DNA from: Peptococcaceae bacterium
GTDB taxonomy: Bacteria > Bacillota > Peptococcia > Peptococcales > Peptococcaceae
Direction of reading: 5' to 3'
NCBI GenBank assembly: GCA_030524315.1
Contig: JAUNGU010000003.1
Coordinates: forward strand, 1 to 57,036
Length of the DNA: 57,036 bases
A model generated the notes under the pieces. That model worked only from the letters and a program-made list of their open reading frames with translations. It was not told the DNA's origin and searched no databases. Shown here in pieces: positions 1 through 8,600 of this stretch. The position numbers and the translations under genes were made by a program. The stretch's first letter is position 1. Every line of letters begins with the position of its first letter.

Positions 1-2
1 GA

Positions 3-638
3 GAAGATGTTGTCATAGGCTATGTGGGCACCGTCCTCAGCCGTCTTGCGGATTTTGGCATCACGCTAGAATTGATGGATTATCCTGATTCTCTCAAGCA
101 ATATTTGGGCCGCAAGATTTGGTCGACCACCATTGACGCAGTGAGCAATCAGCCGGATTTGTGGCCAGTCTTTGTCAAATCCAAGCAGAATAAACGCGTG
201 ACTGGCGTTGTTGTCCAATCGACGAAGGATTTGATCGGCTGTGGCTGTTGGGATGAAAATCCGGAATGCTATTGCAGCGAGGTTGTCGATTTTTTGGCGG
301 AATGGCGCGTCTTTGTGCGTTACGGAAAGATCCTTGACGTACGCCCCTATACGGGCGATTGGCGGGTGCATTATGATGCGAATGTGATTGAATCGGCGGT
401 GGGGGCCTACACTGAGGCACCAAATGGCTACGCCCTGGATTTTGGACAGACAGCCGATGGCCGAACCCTGCTCGTCGAAGCCAACGACGGCTATGCCCTC
501 GGCAGCTACGGGCTGTATTACGCTGATTACGCCAAGCTGTTGTCGGCGAGATGGGCAGAGATGACCAATACGGACGATTACTGCGATTTCATGGGCGAGC
601 GAGCGCAGTACAGGGAAGGAGAGAGTATCCTAACATAA
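3..638 (+). CDS. ATP-grasp domain protein, C-terminal part (5' end outside window)
   Basis: The reading frame is open to the window edge, and the codons before the first possible GTG (position 24) continue without a stop, so this is the 3' part of a longer gene. The protein resembles the DUF4343-type ATP-grasp proteins: a FVKSK motif near the middle (the nucleotide-contacting lysine strand), EWRVFVRYGKI in the core, and LLVEANDGYALGSYG near the end, which matches the metal- and ATP-binding last strand of the fold. Such enzymes join a carboxylate to an amine or thiol using ATP; the substrate here is unknown. No partner gene can be seen upstream. Family assignment is from motifs only. Confidence 0.7.
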   Translation, partial: EDVVIGYVGTVLSRLADFGITLELMDYPDSLKQYLGRKIWSTTIDAVSNQPDLWPVFVKSKQNKRVTGVVVQSTKDLIGCGCWDENPECYCSEVVDFLAEWRVFVRYGKILDVRPYTGDWRVHYDANVIESAVGAYTEAPNGYALDFGQTADGRTLLVEANDGYALGSYGLYYADYAKLLSARWAEMTNTDDYCDFMGERAQYREGESILT

Positions 639-641
639 AAA

Positions 642-676
642 TTTGCATCTTAACATAAAGTGTGTTAAGATGCAAA
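642..676 (+). promoter_or_regulatory. Promoter embedded in a perfect 14-bp inverted repeat (likely autoregulatory operator)
   Basis: Left arm 642-655 (TTTGCATCTTAACA) and right arm 663-676 are exact reverse complements with a 7-nt spacer. Inside the palindrome lies a promoter: -35 TTGCAT (643-648), 17-bp spacer, -10 TAAGAT (666-671). A protein bound to the repeat would cover both promoter boxes. It sits 30 bp before the regulator gene of the AbiE-like pair, and AbiEi antitoxins are known to repress through inverted repeats of this kind. It could also act weakly as a terminator for the upstream gene, since six A residues follow on the plus strand and T residues precede the left arm. Confidence 0.7.
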
Positions 677-706
677 AAATGATGTTTAGATAGGTGGCGA
701 GACAAA

Positions 707-1672
707 ATGGAAGGGCTTTTGGAAAATCTGCTCCATGTTCCTGTGCAGGAAAAAGTTTTTGATCCAGCAGAAAAACTGCCGCTGCTATTTACTGGGCTTT
801 ATGACATACGGGCATTTGTTATCGGTGAAAGACTTGTATATCTGATTCGTCCGAAAGAACCCCTGTCTTTGACAAAGTTGAAGAAACATTTTGCAAAGCT
901 GGCGGCGCTTTTGGATGGCGATTGCATACTGTATGATGATGGCTACACGAGGTATGGAATCTCCAAACTGGTTGAAATGGGGATTCCATTTATTTTTGGA
1001 GATCAGAATATTTACCTGCCAAATTTGGGCATCCAGATTCACGAAAAACCAAGGACGAAATTACCAGATGTAGAACAATTTTCGCCATTCACACAAAAAC
1101 TTGTACTAACGGCGCTATACCAAAGATGGCAGCACATTTCTGGAAAAGAGATGGCAGAATACTTCGGTGTCTCGCGCATGACGGTCAATAGGGCCTTGCT
1201 TGAATTAGAAGCGCTGGATCTTCCGCTGGTTGCTATGGAAGGGAAAACCAAGTACCTCAAATATGCGTTTAGCAGAGGAATGCTTTATGATTTGTGCAAG
1301 GATTATTTGATCAATCCTGTGAAAAAAAGCATTCGACTACGTGTCAAGCCTGAAAATGTGAGTATAAAAAGTGGTGTGTCTGCATTGGCAGCGTATACAT
1401 TGTTGGGTGATGATCCTTATCAAACTTTTGCAGTTACCCAAGAACAATATCGGCAATTGGCGTTGAATCATGCAGAACTTGCAGAGAAAGATGAGGTGCC
1501 AGCTTGTATTGTGCAGATTCATCGTTACTTGATTGAGAATAATAATATTGTCGATCCTCTCAGCGCCATATTGTCATTGCCGAAGGATGCGTTAGAAGAT
1601 GTCAGAATCGAGCAGGCAGTGGAAGAAATAAAGGAGGCGGTTTTCGGTGGTAGGTGGCCTGGAAAAATTTAA
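707..1672 (+). CDS. AbiEi-like / MarR-type winged-helix regulator (putative antitoxin)
   Basis: A 321-residue protein with an N-terminal domain of about 120 residues (contains LPLLFTGLYDI and IYLPNLGI), then a winged-helix segment at about 148-185 with EMAEYFGVSRMTVNRALLEL as the recognition region, and a C-terminal helical part. The DNA-binding domain is central, not N-terminal as in classical AbiEi. It overlaps the next gene by 26 bp, and that gene encodes a nucleotidyltransferase of AbiEii type, so the pair has the layout of a type IV toxin-antitoxin or abortive-infection module. The upstream promoter lies within a palindrome, which suggests autoregulation. Base composition is more AT-rich than the flanking housekeeping genes, consistent with transfer. 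Antitoxin function is inferred, not shown. Confidence 0.6.
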   Translation: MEGLLENLLHVPVQEKVFDPAEKLPLLFTGLYDIRAFVIGERLVYLIRPKEPLSLTKLKKHFAKLAALLDGDCILYDDGYTRYGISKLVEMGIPFIFGDQNIYLPNLGIQIHEKPRTKLPDVEQFSPFTQKLVLTALYQRWQHISGKEMAEYFGVSRMTVNRALLELEALDLPLVAMEGKTKYLKYAFSRGMLYDLCKDYLINPVKKSIRLRVKPENVSIKSGVSALAAYTLLGDDPYQTFAVTQEQYRQLALNHAELAEKDEVPACIVQIHRYLIENNNIVDPLSAILSLPKDALEDVRIEQAVEEIKEAVFGGRWPGKI

Positions 1673-2405
1673 AGAGTATTTTGCAGAATACAGCAATCAA
1701 TACGTCTTAATTGGTGGTGCTGCATGTGATATCATTATGGAGGATTTTGACAGCGCTTTTCGCGCAACAAAAGATCTCGATCTGGTATTGATTGTGGAGG
1801 CGCTGACGCCTGAATTTGCTCAGGCGTTCTGGCAGTTCGTAGAGGATGGTCAATATGGAAATAGACGCGCAAGCACGCAAACGCCTCAGTTTTACCGGTT
1901 TGATAAACCGCAGGTGCGCGGATTTCCCTACATGCTGGAATTGTTTTCAAGGAACAATTTTGAATTAAGATTTCCAGAATCTCATCTGATGCCATTACAT
2001 TTAGATGATGATGTATCCAGCTTGTCAGCCATATTACTCAATGATGCGTATTATGAAATGCTGTTGGATGGAAGAATCGAGATAGATGGTGTGCGTGTGT
2101 TGGCGCCATCATATATTATCCCGTTCAAAGCGAAGGCGTGGCTCGATCTGAGCGAAAAAAAGAGAAATGGCGAGCATGTTGATGAAAAAAATATTAGAAA
2201 GCACAAAAATGACATTGCCAGGCTGGCGACTATTTTGAATGATAGGGATGTCATACAATTGCCTGAAGAGGTTGCAAGAGACATGCATGACTTTATTCGC
2301 CAGTATGAAATGGATCCTGTGGATATGAAATCCCTTAAAATGCGAGGGGTGACGAACAGGCAAGTTGTTGATAGGCTGAAACAGATTTATCGTTATGAAC
2401 CATAA
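1647..2405 (+). CDS. AbiEii-like nucleotidyltransferase (putative toxin)
   Basis: A 252-residue protein of the nucleotidyltransferase fold. The segment YVLIGGAACDII followed by RATKDLDLVL gives the GG...(R.T.D.DL) signature in which the glycines hold the nucleotide and the two aspartates bind metal. I chose the GTG at 1647 because AAGGAGG lies at 1631-1637 with good spacing; this start lies inside the preceding regulator gene. AbiEii toxins of this superfamily transfer nucleotides to RNA (often tRNA) or to GTP-related targets. Which substrate this one uses is unknown. A strong hairpin terminator follows, so the pair is a closed two-gene unit. Confidence 0.65.
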   Translation: MVGGLEKFKEYFAEYSNQYVLIGGAACDIIMEDFDSAFRATKDLDLVLIVEALTPEFAQAFWQFVEDGQYGNRRASTQTPQFYRFDKPQVRGFPYMLELFSRNNFELRFPESHLMPLHLDDDVSSLSAILLNDAYYEMLLDGRIEIDGVRVLAPSYIIPFKAKAWLDLSEKKRNGEHVDEKNIRKHKNDIARLATILNDRDVIQLPEEVARDMHDFIRQYEMDPVDMKSLKMRGVTNRQVVDRLKQIYRYEP

Positions 2406-2425
2406 TAATAGAGCCGCTAATTCCG

Positions 2426-2458
2426 ATCCCAGGAACGAGTCGTTCTTGGGATTTTTTA
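2426..2458 (+). terminator. Rho-independent terminator after the AbiE-like pair
   Basis: Thirteen-base arms 2426-2438 and 2440-2452 pair with one G-T wobble and are followed by a run of T. The loop is very tight, so the innermost pairs probably open. Confidence 0.85.
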
Positions 2459-2510
2459 TTGCCGCGGGTCAAAGAAGCTTCATTAATATGAGGCGCTTAG
2501 AAATTTTTAT

Positions 2511-2539
2511 GTGGCAATCGTTGAGGGACTTGTTATAAT
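2511..2539 (+). promoter_or_regulatory. Extended -10 promoter for the glycosyltransferase
   Basis: TATAAT at 2534-2539 preceded by TG one base upstream (extended -10). The -35 position 17 bp upstream reads GTGGCA and is poor, as is usual for extended -10 promoters. Confidence 0.6.
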
Positions 2540-2589
2540 AACTCTAGATTAGAAGGTAATGATTGGACGAAAATATTGGGAGGGCGGTT

Positions 2590-3702
2590 ATGCGCGTTTT
2601 GATTTTGAGCTGCAACACGGGGCAGGGGCATAATTCGTGCGCAAAGGCGCTCCAGGAGGTTTTTTTGGCGAAGGGCGCGCATTGCGAGATTGTGGATGCG
2701 CTGGGTTTTGTCTCGGCGGGCTTCTCGCGGCTGATTTCTGCGGGGCATGTGCGCATGTATCGCTATTTTCCCAAGGTGTTCAGTCTGTCCTATCATTATT
2801 CGGAGCTGCATCCGACGCTGTTTGCCGAGGAGGCGAAGGTGTATCGGGTGCTGAGCTTGGGGACGGCGCGGCTGGCGCATTTTCTGAGGCAGGGCAATTA
2901 TGACGTGATTTTATGCGTGCATGTGTTTTCGGCGCTGATGGTGACGGATGTCATGCGCAAATCGCCGCTGCCAAGCCGAAGCTATTTTGTGGCGACGGAT
3001 TACACCTGCAGCCCGAGCACCGAGGAAAGCGTGCTCGATGGCTATTTCATTCCGTCCAAGCGCCTGGCGGACGATTTCTGCAAGGGGACGATCACGGCAG
3101 GGAAGATTTTGCCGGTGGGGATTCCCGTGCGTCAGGAATTTTACCGGCACGAGGCAGTCGATGTGGCCAAGGACGCCTTTGCGGTGGCGCCGGGCCACAA
3201 GCACCTGGTGGTAATGACTGGGAGCATGGGCTGTGGGCCGGTGGTCAGCGTGAGCAAACGCATTGCCAAGGGCCTGGCGGATGACCAGGAGATGACGATT
3301 GTCTGCGGCACCAACAAGCGGCTCAATCGACGGCTGACGCGCTATTTTGCCAGGTCGCCCCGCATCCACGTGCGCGGCTACGAGAAAAATGTCTCGTTGC
3401 TTCTAGATAGTGCCGACCTTTTTCTGACCAAGCCCGGCGGCATCAGTGTCACCGAGGCGGCGACGAAACGGGTGCCAATGGTGCTCATGGATGCAGTGGC
3501 GGGCTGCGAGACCTACAACTGCCGCTATTATTTGATGGCAGGCGGCGCCATCACCGAAAAAAATCGCCGCAGGCTGGCCGCTGAAACCTTGGCCCTCCTG
3601 GCCGACGGTGAGAGATGCGAGCGCATGGCAGCGGCCTTGGCCCTCGCCTGCTCGGGCAATGCCGCCGAGGCGGTCTATGCGGAATGCGTGAGAAAAAAAT
3701 AA
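2590..3702 (+). CDS. MGDG synthase / UgtP-like processive diacylglycerol glycosyltransferase
   Basis: A GT28-type glycosyltransferase of 370 residues. The N-terminus MRVLILSCNTGQGHN carries the G-x-G-H loop that binds the acceptor side, and the C-terminal domain has the donor-binding stretch LTKPGGISVTEAA. Relatives (UgtP, MGD synthase) add glucose or galactose from the UDP-sugar to diacylglycerol at the inner face of the membrane, making glycolipids and lipoteichoic-acid anchors. A TTG at 2563 would extend the frame by nine codons, but the ATG at 2590 is preferred because GGGAGGG lies at 2578-2584. It is monocistronic, between its own promoter and a terminator. Exact sugar and number of additions cannot be read from sequence. 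Confidence 0.8.
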   Translation: MRVLILSCNTGQGHNSCAKALQEVFLAKGAHCEIVDALGFVSAGFSRLISAGHVRMYRYFPKVFSLSYHYSELHPTLFAEEAKVYRVLSLGTARLAHFLRQGNYDVILCVHVFSALMVTDVMRKSPLPSRSYFVATDYTCSPSTEESVLDGYFIPSKRLADDFCKGTITAGKILPVGIPVRQEFYRHEAVDVAKDAFAVAPGHKHLVVMTGSMGCGPVVSVSKRIAKGLADDQEMTIVCGTNKRLNRRLTRYFARSPRIHVRGYEKNVSLLLDSADLFLTKPGGISVTEAATKRVPMVLMDAVAGCETYNCRYYLMAGGAITEKNRRRLAAETLALLADGERCERMAAALALACSGNAAEAVYAECVRKK

Positions 3703-3732
3703 GGGCCAGCGCCCGTTAGCGAAAAATATCAG

Positions 3733-3764
3733 AGCCATGGACGGCAATTGTCCATGGCTTTTTT
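3733..3764 (+). terminator. Rho-independent terminator
   Basis: AGCCATGGAC (3733-3742) pairs perfectly with GTCCATGGCT (3750-3759), followed by TTTTT. Confidence 0.85.
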
Positions 3765-3818
3765 GCTGCGCAGAATTTTTGGCGGAGAGATTTTCTTTGC
3801 GCGAAAATTTCTGCGCGG

Positions 3819-3847
3819 TTGCGTTAGGTTTGGGCTTTGTTTATAAT
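3819..3847 (+). promoter_or_regulatory. Promoter of proS-polC
   Basis: TTGCGT (3819-3824), 17-bp spacer, TATAAT (3842-3847), about 40 bp before the proS start. No T-box was found in the short leader. Confidence 0.7.
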
Positions 3848-3889
3848 TGTAATGTTGTAGAGCAATTATTTACTGGAGGGTAATTTTAT

Positions 3890-5590
3890 ATGAGAATGAA
3901 ACACGCATTGATTCCGACGCTGCGCGATGTGCCGGCGGAAGCGCAAATTCCTAGCCATCAGCTGCTGCTGAAGGCGGGCTATATTCAGAAGGTGACGGCG
4001 GGCATGTACACCTATCTGCCCCTAGGCAAGCGCGTCTTGGCCAAGGTCGAGCAGATCATCCGCGAGGAAATGGACGCCGCCGACGGTCAGGAAATCCTCA
4101 TGCCAATCACCCAGCCGGCGGAGCTCTGGGAAGAATCAGGCCGCTGGGATGCCTACGGCGCTGAAATGTTCCGTGTCGTCGACCGTCACGGGCGTGAATT
4201 TTGCCTCGGGCCAACCCACGAAGAGGTCGTCACCGATGTCTGCCGCCAATTCATCAAGAGCTACAAGCAGGTGCCGCTGCGTCTCTATCAGATTCAGAAC
4301 AAGTACCGCGACGAGCGTCGCCCACGCTTTGGGCTCATGCGCGGCCGCGAATTTGTGATGAAGGATCTCTATTCCTTTGACATTGACGAGGCTGGGCTGG
4401 ATCAGGCGTATCAGGACATGTACCAGGCGTACAACAAGATTTTCAGCCGTTGCGGCCTGACCTTCCGTCCGGTCTTGGCAGACAGTGGCCAAATCGGCGG
4501 CGGCTACACCCACGAATTCATGGTGCTCGCTGAAAACGGTGAAGGCACCATCGCCTATTGCGATTCCTGCGACTATGCGGCCAATATCGAAATTGCCGAA
4601 GCCAAGCCGGAGGCCTGCGAGGACAAGCACGATGCGGCTGCCGTCGAAAAAATCGTCACGCCAAACATTGCCACCATCGAGGATATTTGCAAATTCCTGG
4701 ACGATACACCACAGAATTCCATCAAAAGTGTGCTCATGCGTGCCGATGATGAGCTGATCATGGTGCTGGTGCGTGGCGACCGCGAGGTCAACGACGTCAA
4801 GGTGCAGCACGTGCATCCATGCCTGAACATTGAAATGGCCGATGAGGATTTCATCGTCGAAAAAATCGGCGCTCATCCTGGTTCTCTGGGACCGGTGGGT
4901 CTAAAGGATATTCCTATTTATGCCGACCTGGAGCTCGAAAATCGCACGGGCCTGGCCTGTGGCGCCAACGAGGATGGCTATCATTTCATCCATGTGGACA
5001 TGGCGCGCGACCTGCCAGAGGTGACCTATCACGACCTGCGCATGCTCAACGAAGGTGAAAAATGCCCAGTGTGCAGCGGTACCATCCAAACGGCCCGCGG
5101 CATTGAGGTGGGCCAGGTGTTCAAGCTCGGCACCAAATATTCCGAAGCCCTCGGCGCCACCGTCCTCAACGAGGAAGGCAAGGCCACCGTGCTACAAATG
5201 GGCTGCTATGGCATTGGCGTGAGCCGTGTGCTCTCGGCCACTGTGGAACAGCACCACGATGACAAGGGCATCATCTGGCCAAAGACGTTGGCGCCTTATC
5301 ATGCGAGCCTGATCGTCGTCAACATCAAGGACGAGGCGCAGATGGCTGCCGGCGAAAAGCTCTATGCTGAATTGCAGCAGGCTGGCTTTGACATTCTCTT
5401 TGATGACCGCAAGGAACGCGCAGGGGTTAAGTTCAACGACGCCGACCTCATCGGGCTTCCGGTGCGCATTGTCTGTGGCAAGAAAATTAGCGACGGTATT
5501 GTGGAATACAAGTACCGCGACAGCGATGAGGTGCTCGAAGTCAGCGTGGATGAGGTTGTGGACAAGATCAAGGATTTCTATCAAGACTAA
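3890..5590 (+). CDS. proS: Prolyl-tRNA synthetase, bacterial (editing-domain) type
   Basis: Charges tRNA-Pro with proline in the cytoplasm. The 566-residue length, the N-terminus with PTLRDVPAEAQIPSHQ, the motif 2 region around YRDERRPRFGLMRGREF, the long inserted editing domain between about residues 225 and 405, and the C-terminal anticodon-binding domain (FDDRKERAGVKFNDADLIG) are those of the bacterial ProS class, in which the insertion removes mischarged alanine. The ATG at 3890 follows GGAGGG (3875-3880). The polC gene starts 21 bp downstream, so the two are probably cotranscribed; this proS-polC order is common in Bacillota. Confidence 0.95.
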   Translation: MRMKHALIPTLRDVPAEAQIPSHQLLLKAGYIQKVTAGMYTYLPLGKRVLAKVEQIIREEMDAADGQEILMPITQPAELWEESGRWDAYGAEMFRVVDRHGREFCLGPTHEEVVTDVCRQFIKSYKQVPLRLYQIQNKYRDERRPRFGLMRGREFVMKDLYSFDIDEAGLDQAYQDMYQAYNKIFSRCGLTFRPVLADSGQIGGGYTHEFMVLAENGEGTIAYCDSCDYAANIEIAEAKPEACEDKHDAAAVEKIVTPNIATIEDICKFLDDTPQNSIKSVLMRADDELIMVLVRGDREVNDVKVQHVHPCLNIEMADEDFIVEKIGAHPGSLGPVGLKDIPIYADLELENRTGLACGANEDGYHFIHVDMARDLPEVTYHDLRMLNEGEKCPVCSGTIQTARGIEVGQVFKLGTKYSEALGATVLNEEGKATVLQMGCYGIGVSRVLSATVEQHHDDKGIIWPKTLAPYHASLIVVNIKDEAQMAAGEKLYAELQQAGFDILFDDRKERAGVKFNDADLIGLPVRIVCGKKISDGIVEYKYRDSDEVLEVSVDEVVDKIKDFYQD

Positions 5591-5611
5591 CATTAGATGG
5601 AGATGGGTACA

Positions 5612-8600
5612 ATGATGGATCAACAATCGGCGCAATTTGATTGCAAGGATTTTGTCAAACATTGTAACGTAAAGAAAATCGAAATATTCAAGGACAAGCA
5701 GCTCCTGTCGGCCAGCGTCCAGCTGCCGCGGGTGGTGGATGCCGAGGCCTACGGCCAGCTCACCCACTTTTACCGCGAGCAGATTCAGAGCGCGATTCCA
5801 AACATTCCCGCGTCCTTTCAGGTGGAGCTCGTGCCGATTTATGAGGAGAATACGCCCGAGGCCATTTGCCAGGCGCCGGACGTGCTTTGGCAGCTTTTGC
5901 ACGTGCACAATTTGCACGTGTTCTTGAAGCTCCAGCACATGCCCGAGGACGGCGCGGTGCTCATTCGCTGCTCCAACGAAATCGCCTATCGCACGCGCAT
6001 CGGCAAGCCTGATTTTGCCAAAAGCTGCGAGCAGCTCCTGGCGCGTATTTGCGGCCAGCCCCTCAAGGTCTTCACACGCTACGAGGAGGACGAAAACCTG
6101 GCGCCGGTGCCGGACGATTATTTTGGCCCCTCCAAGGAATGGGAAAAGCTGCGCAAGGAGCAGGTGCACCGAGAGGCGCCTGCGCCCCGCGCCCATGGCG
6201 AAAAGCGCGCCAGTGTGCATAGTGCGGTCAGCGGCAACGTGCTCAAGGGCAAGCTCATCAAGGCCAGCCCTGTCGAGGTGCGAGAGATTGTCGATGAAGA
6301 AAAAAGCGCCTGCCTGGCCGGAACCATCTTTGGCCTGGACAGCCGCGAGCTGAAAAGCGGCCGCTCCCTCATCACCTTTGCCCTGACCGACCACACCGAT
6401 TCACTGTCGTGCAAGGTGTTTTCTGACAAGGACGAGGCGGGGCCCCTCCTTGATGCTCTCAAGAGCGCGTCGGCCATCAAGGTGCGCGGCAAGGTGCAGT
6501 ATGACACCTACAGCGACGAAATTGGTATGATCTGCAACGACATCAACGTCAGCACCCTGGCCTGTCGCGTGGACAATGCGACGGAAAAGCGCGTCGAGCT
6601 TCATTTGCACACGCAGATGAGCAGCATGGATGGTATGAACGACGTCAAGGACCTCGTCAAGCTGGCGAGTCAGCTCGGCCATTCGGCCATGGCCATCACC
6701 GACCACGGCGTCGTCCAGGCCTTTCCGGATGCCTACGCCGCCGGGCAAAAATACGGCGTCAAGATCATCTATGGCGTCGAGGCCTACATCATCGACGACG
6801 ACGAGCCGGAGGTCAATCTCAAGCAAAAACGCAGCTACCACTGCATCGTCCTGGCCAAAAATATGACGGGCCTGAAAAATCTCTACCGACTCATCACCGA
6901 ATCGGAGCTGCGCTATTTCCATCGCCGTCCGCGCATTCCTAAGCGGCTAATCAATTATGCCCGCGAGGGGCTCGTTGTCGGCAGTGCCTGCGAGGCGGGC
7001 GAGCTCATGCAGTACCTGATCCACAATCCTGACGATGAGGCGGGGTTGGAAAAGCTGGCTGAGTTCTACGATTACATCGAGATTCAGCCGATTGCCAACA
7101 ACTTCTTCATGATCCGCAACGGCATCGCCGAGGACGAGGAGGCCCTGCGCGAGCTCAACCGCCGCCTCTTTGAGCTGGGTAAGCGCATGCATAAGCCAGT
7201 GGTCGCCACCTGCGACGTGCATTTTGCCAATGCCGACGACGACATCTACCGCGCCATCATCATGAAAAGCCGCGGCTTCAAGGATGCCGAACAGCAGGCG
7301 CCGCTCTATTATCGCACCACCGATGAGATGCTGCGGGAGTTTGCTTATCTGGGCGAGGACGAAGCCTACAACGTTGTCGTGCGCAACCCCAATGCGATTA
7401 TTGCGGACTTTGAGGCGCTGACGCCGGTGCCAACGGTGCTCCATGCGCCGGAAATCGAAGGGGCAGAGGACCAGATCAAGGAGCTGACCCTCTCCAAGGC
7501 GCACCGCCTCTATGGCGAGGAGCTGCCAGAGCTCATCCAAAAGCGCATCGACAAGGAGCTCAAATCCATCATCGGCAATGGCTACGCTGTGCTCTATCTG
7601 ATCGCCCACAAGCTCGTCAAAAATTCCAACGACAATGGCTACGTCGTCGGCTCCCGTGGCTCGGTCGGCTCTTCGGTGGTGGCGTATTTTACGAACATTA
7701 CAGAGGTTAATGCACTGCCACCGCACTACCGTTGCCCGCATTGTCAGTACAGCCAATTTGACGAAAGCGGCACCTATGGCGCCGGGGTGGACATGCCCGA
7801 TGCCAATTGCCCTGTTTGCGGCACCAAGCTCGAGAAGGATGGCTTTGACATTCCCTTTGAAATTTTCTTGGGCTTCAAGGGCGACAAGATTCCGGATATC
7901 GACCTGAACTTTTCCGGCGATTATCAGGCAGGCGCCCACGCCTACACCGAGGAGCTTTTTGGCAAGGACAACGTGTTCCGCGCTGGTACCTTGGCCACCG
8001 TTGCAGAAAAAACCGCCTACGGCTACGTGCGCAATTATTTCAACGACATCAACGAAAAGCGCCGCGAGGCAGAAATCAACCGCCTCAAGCTCGGCTGCAC
8101 CGGCGTCAAGCGCACCACGGGCCAGCATCCCGGCGGTCTGGTCGTCATTCCCAAGGGCGTCGATGCCCACGATTTTACGCCGCTGCAGCGCCCAGCCGAT
8201 GATGTCAAAACAGAAACCGTCACCACCCACTTCGATTACCACAAAATCGACCAGGGCTTGGTCAAGCTCGATATTCTCGGCCACGATGATCCGACAGTCA
8301 TCAAAATGCTCGGCGATTTGACGGGCATCGATCCGACGACGGTGCCTCTGGACGATCCGGCGACGCTGTCGCTCTTCTCCTCGACGGAGGCCTTGGATGT
8401 GACGCCGGAGCGCCTGCATTCGCCGGTGGCGACCTACGGCATTCCTGAATTCAATACGAGCTTTGTGCGCAAGATGCTTGAGGACACCAATCCTCAGTCT
8501 TTTTCAGATCTCTTACGCATCAGTGGCTTTTCCCACGGCACCGACGTCTGGCTCAACAACGCCCAGGACATTATCGTCAACAAAATTGCGCCAGTTTCTC

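Noticed and set aside
6947..8419. 490-codon antisense open frame opposite polC, and similar ones opposite alaS, hydG, hydS and smc
   Set aside because: Long antisense frames are expected in GC-biased genes; the sense frames encode well-known proteins.
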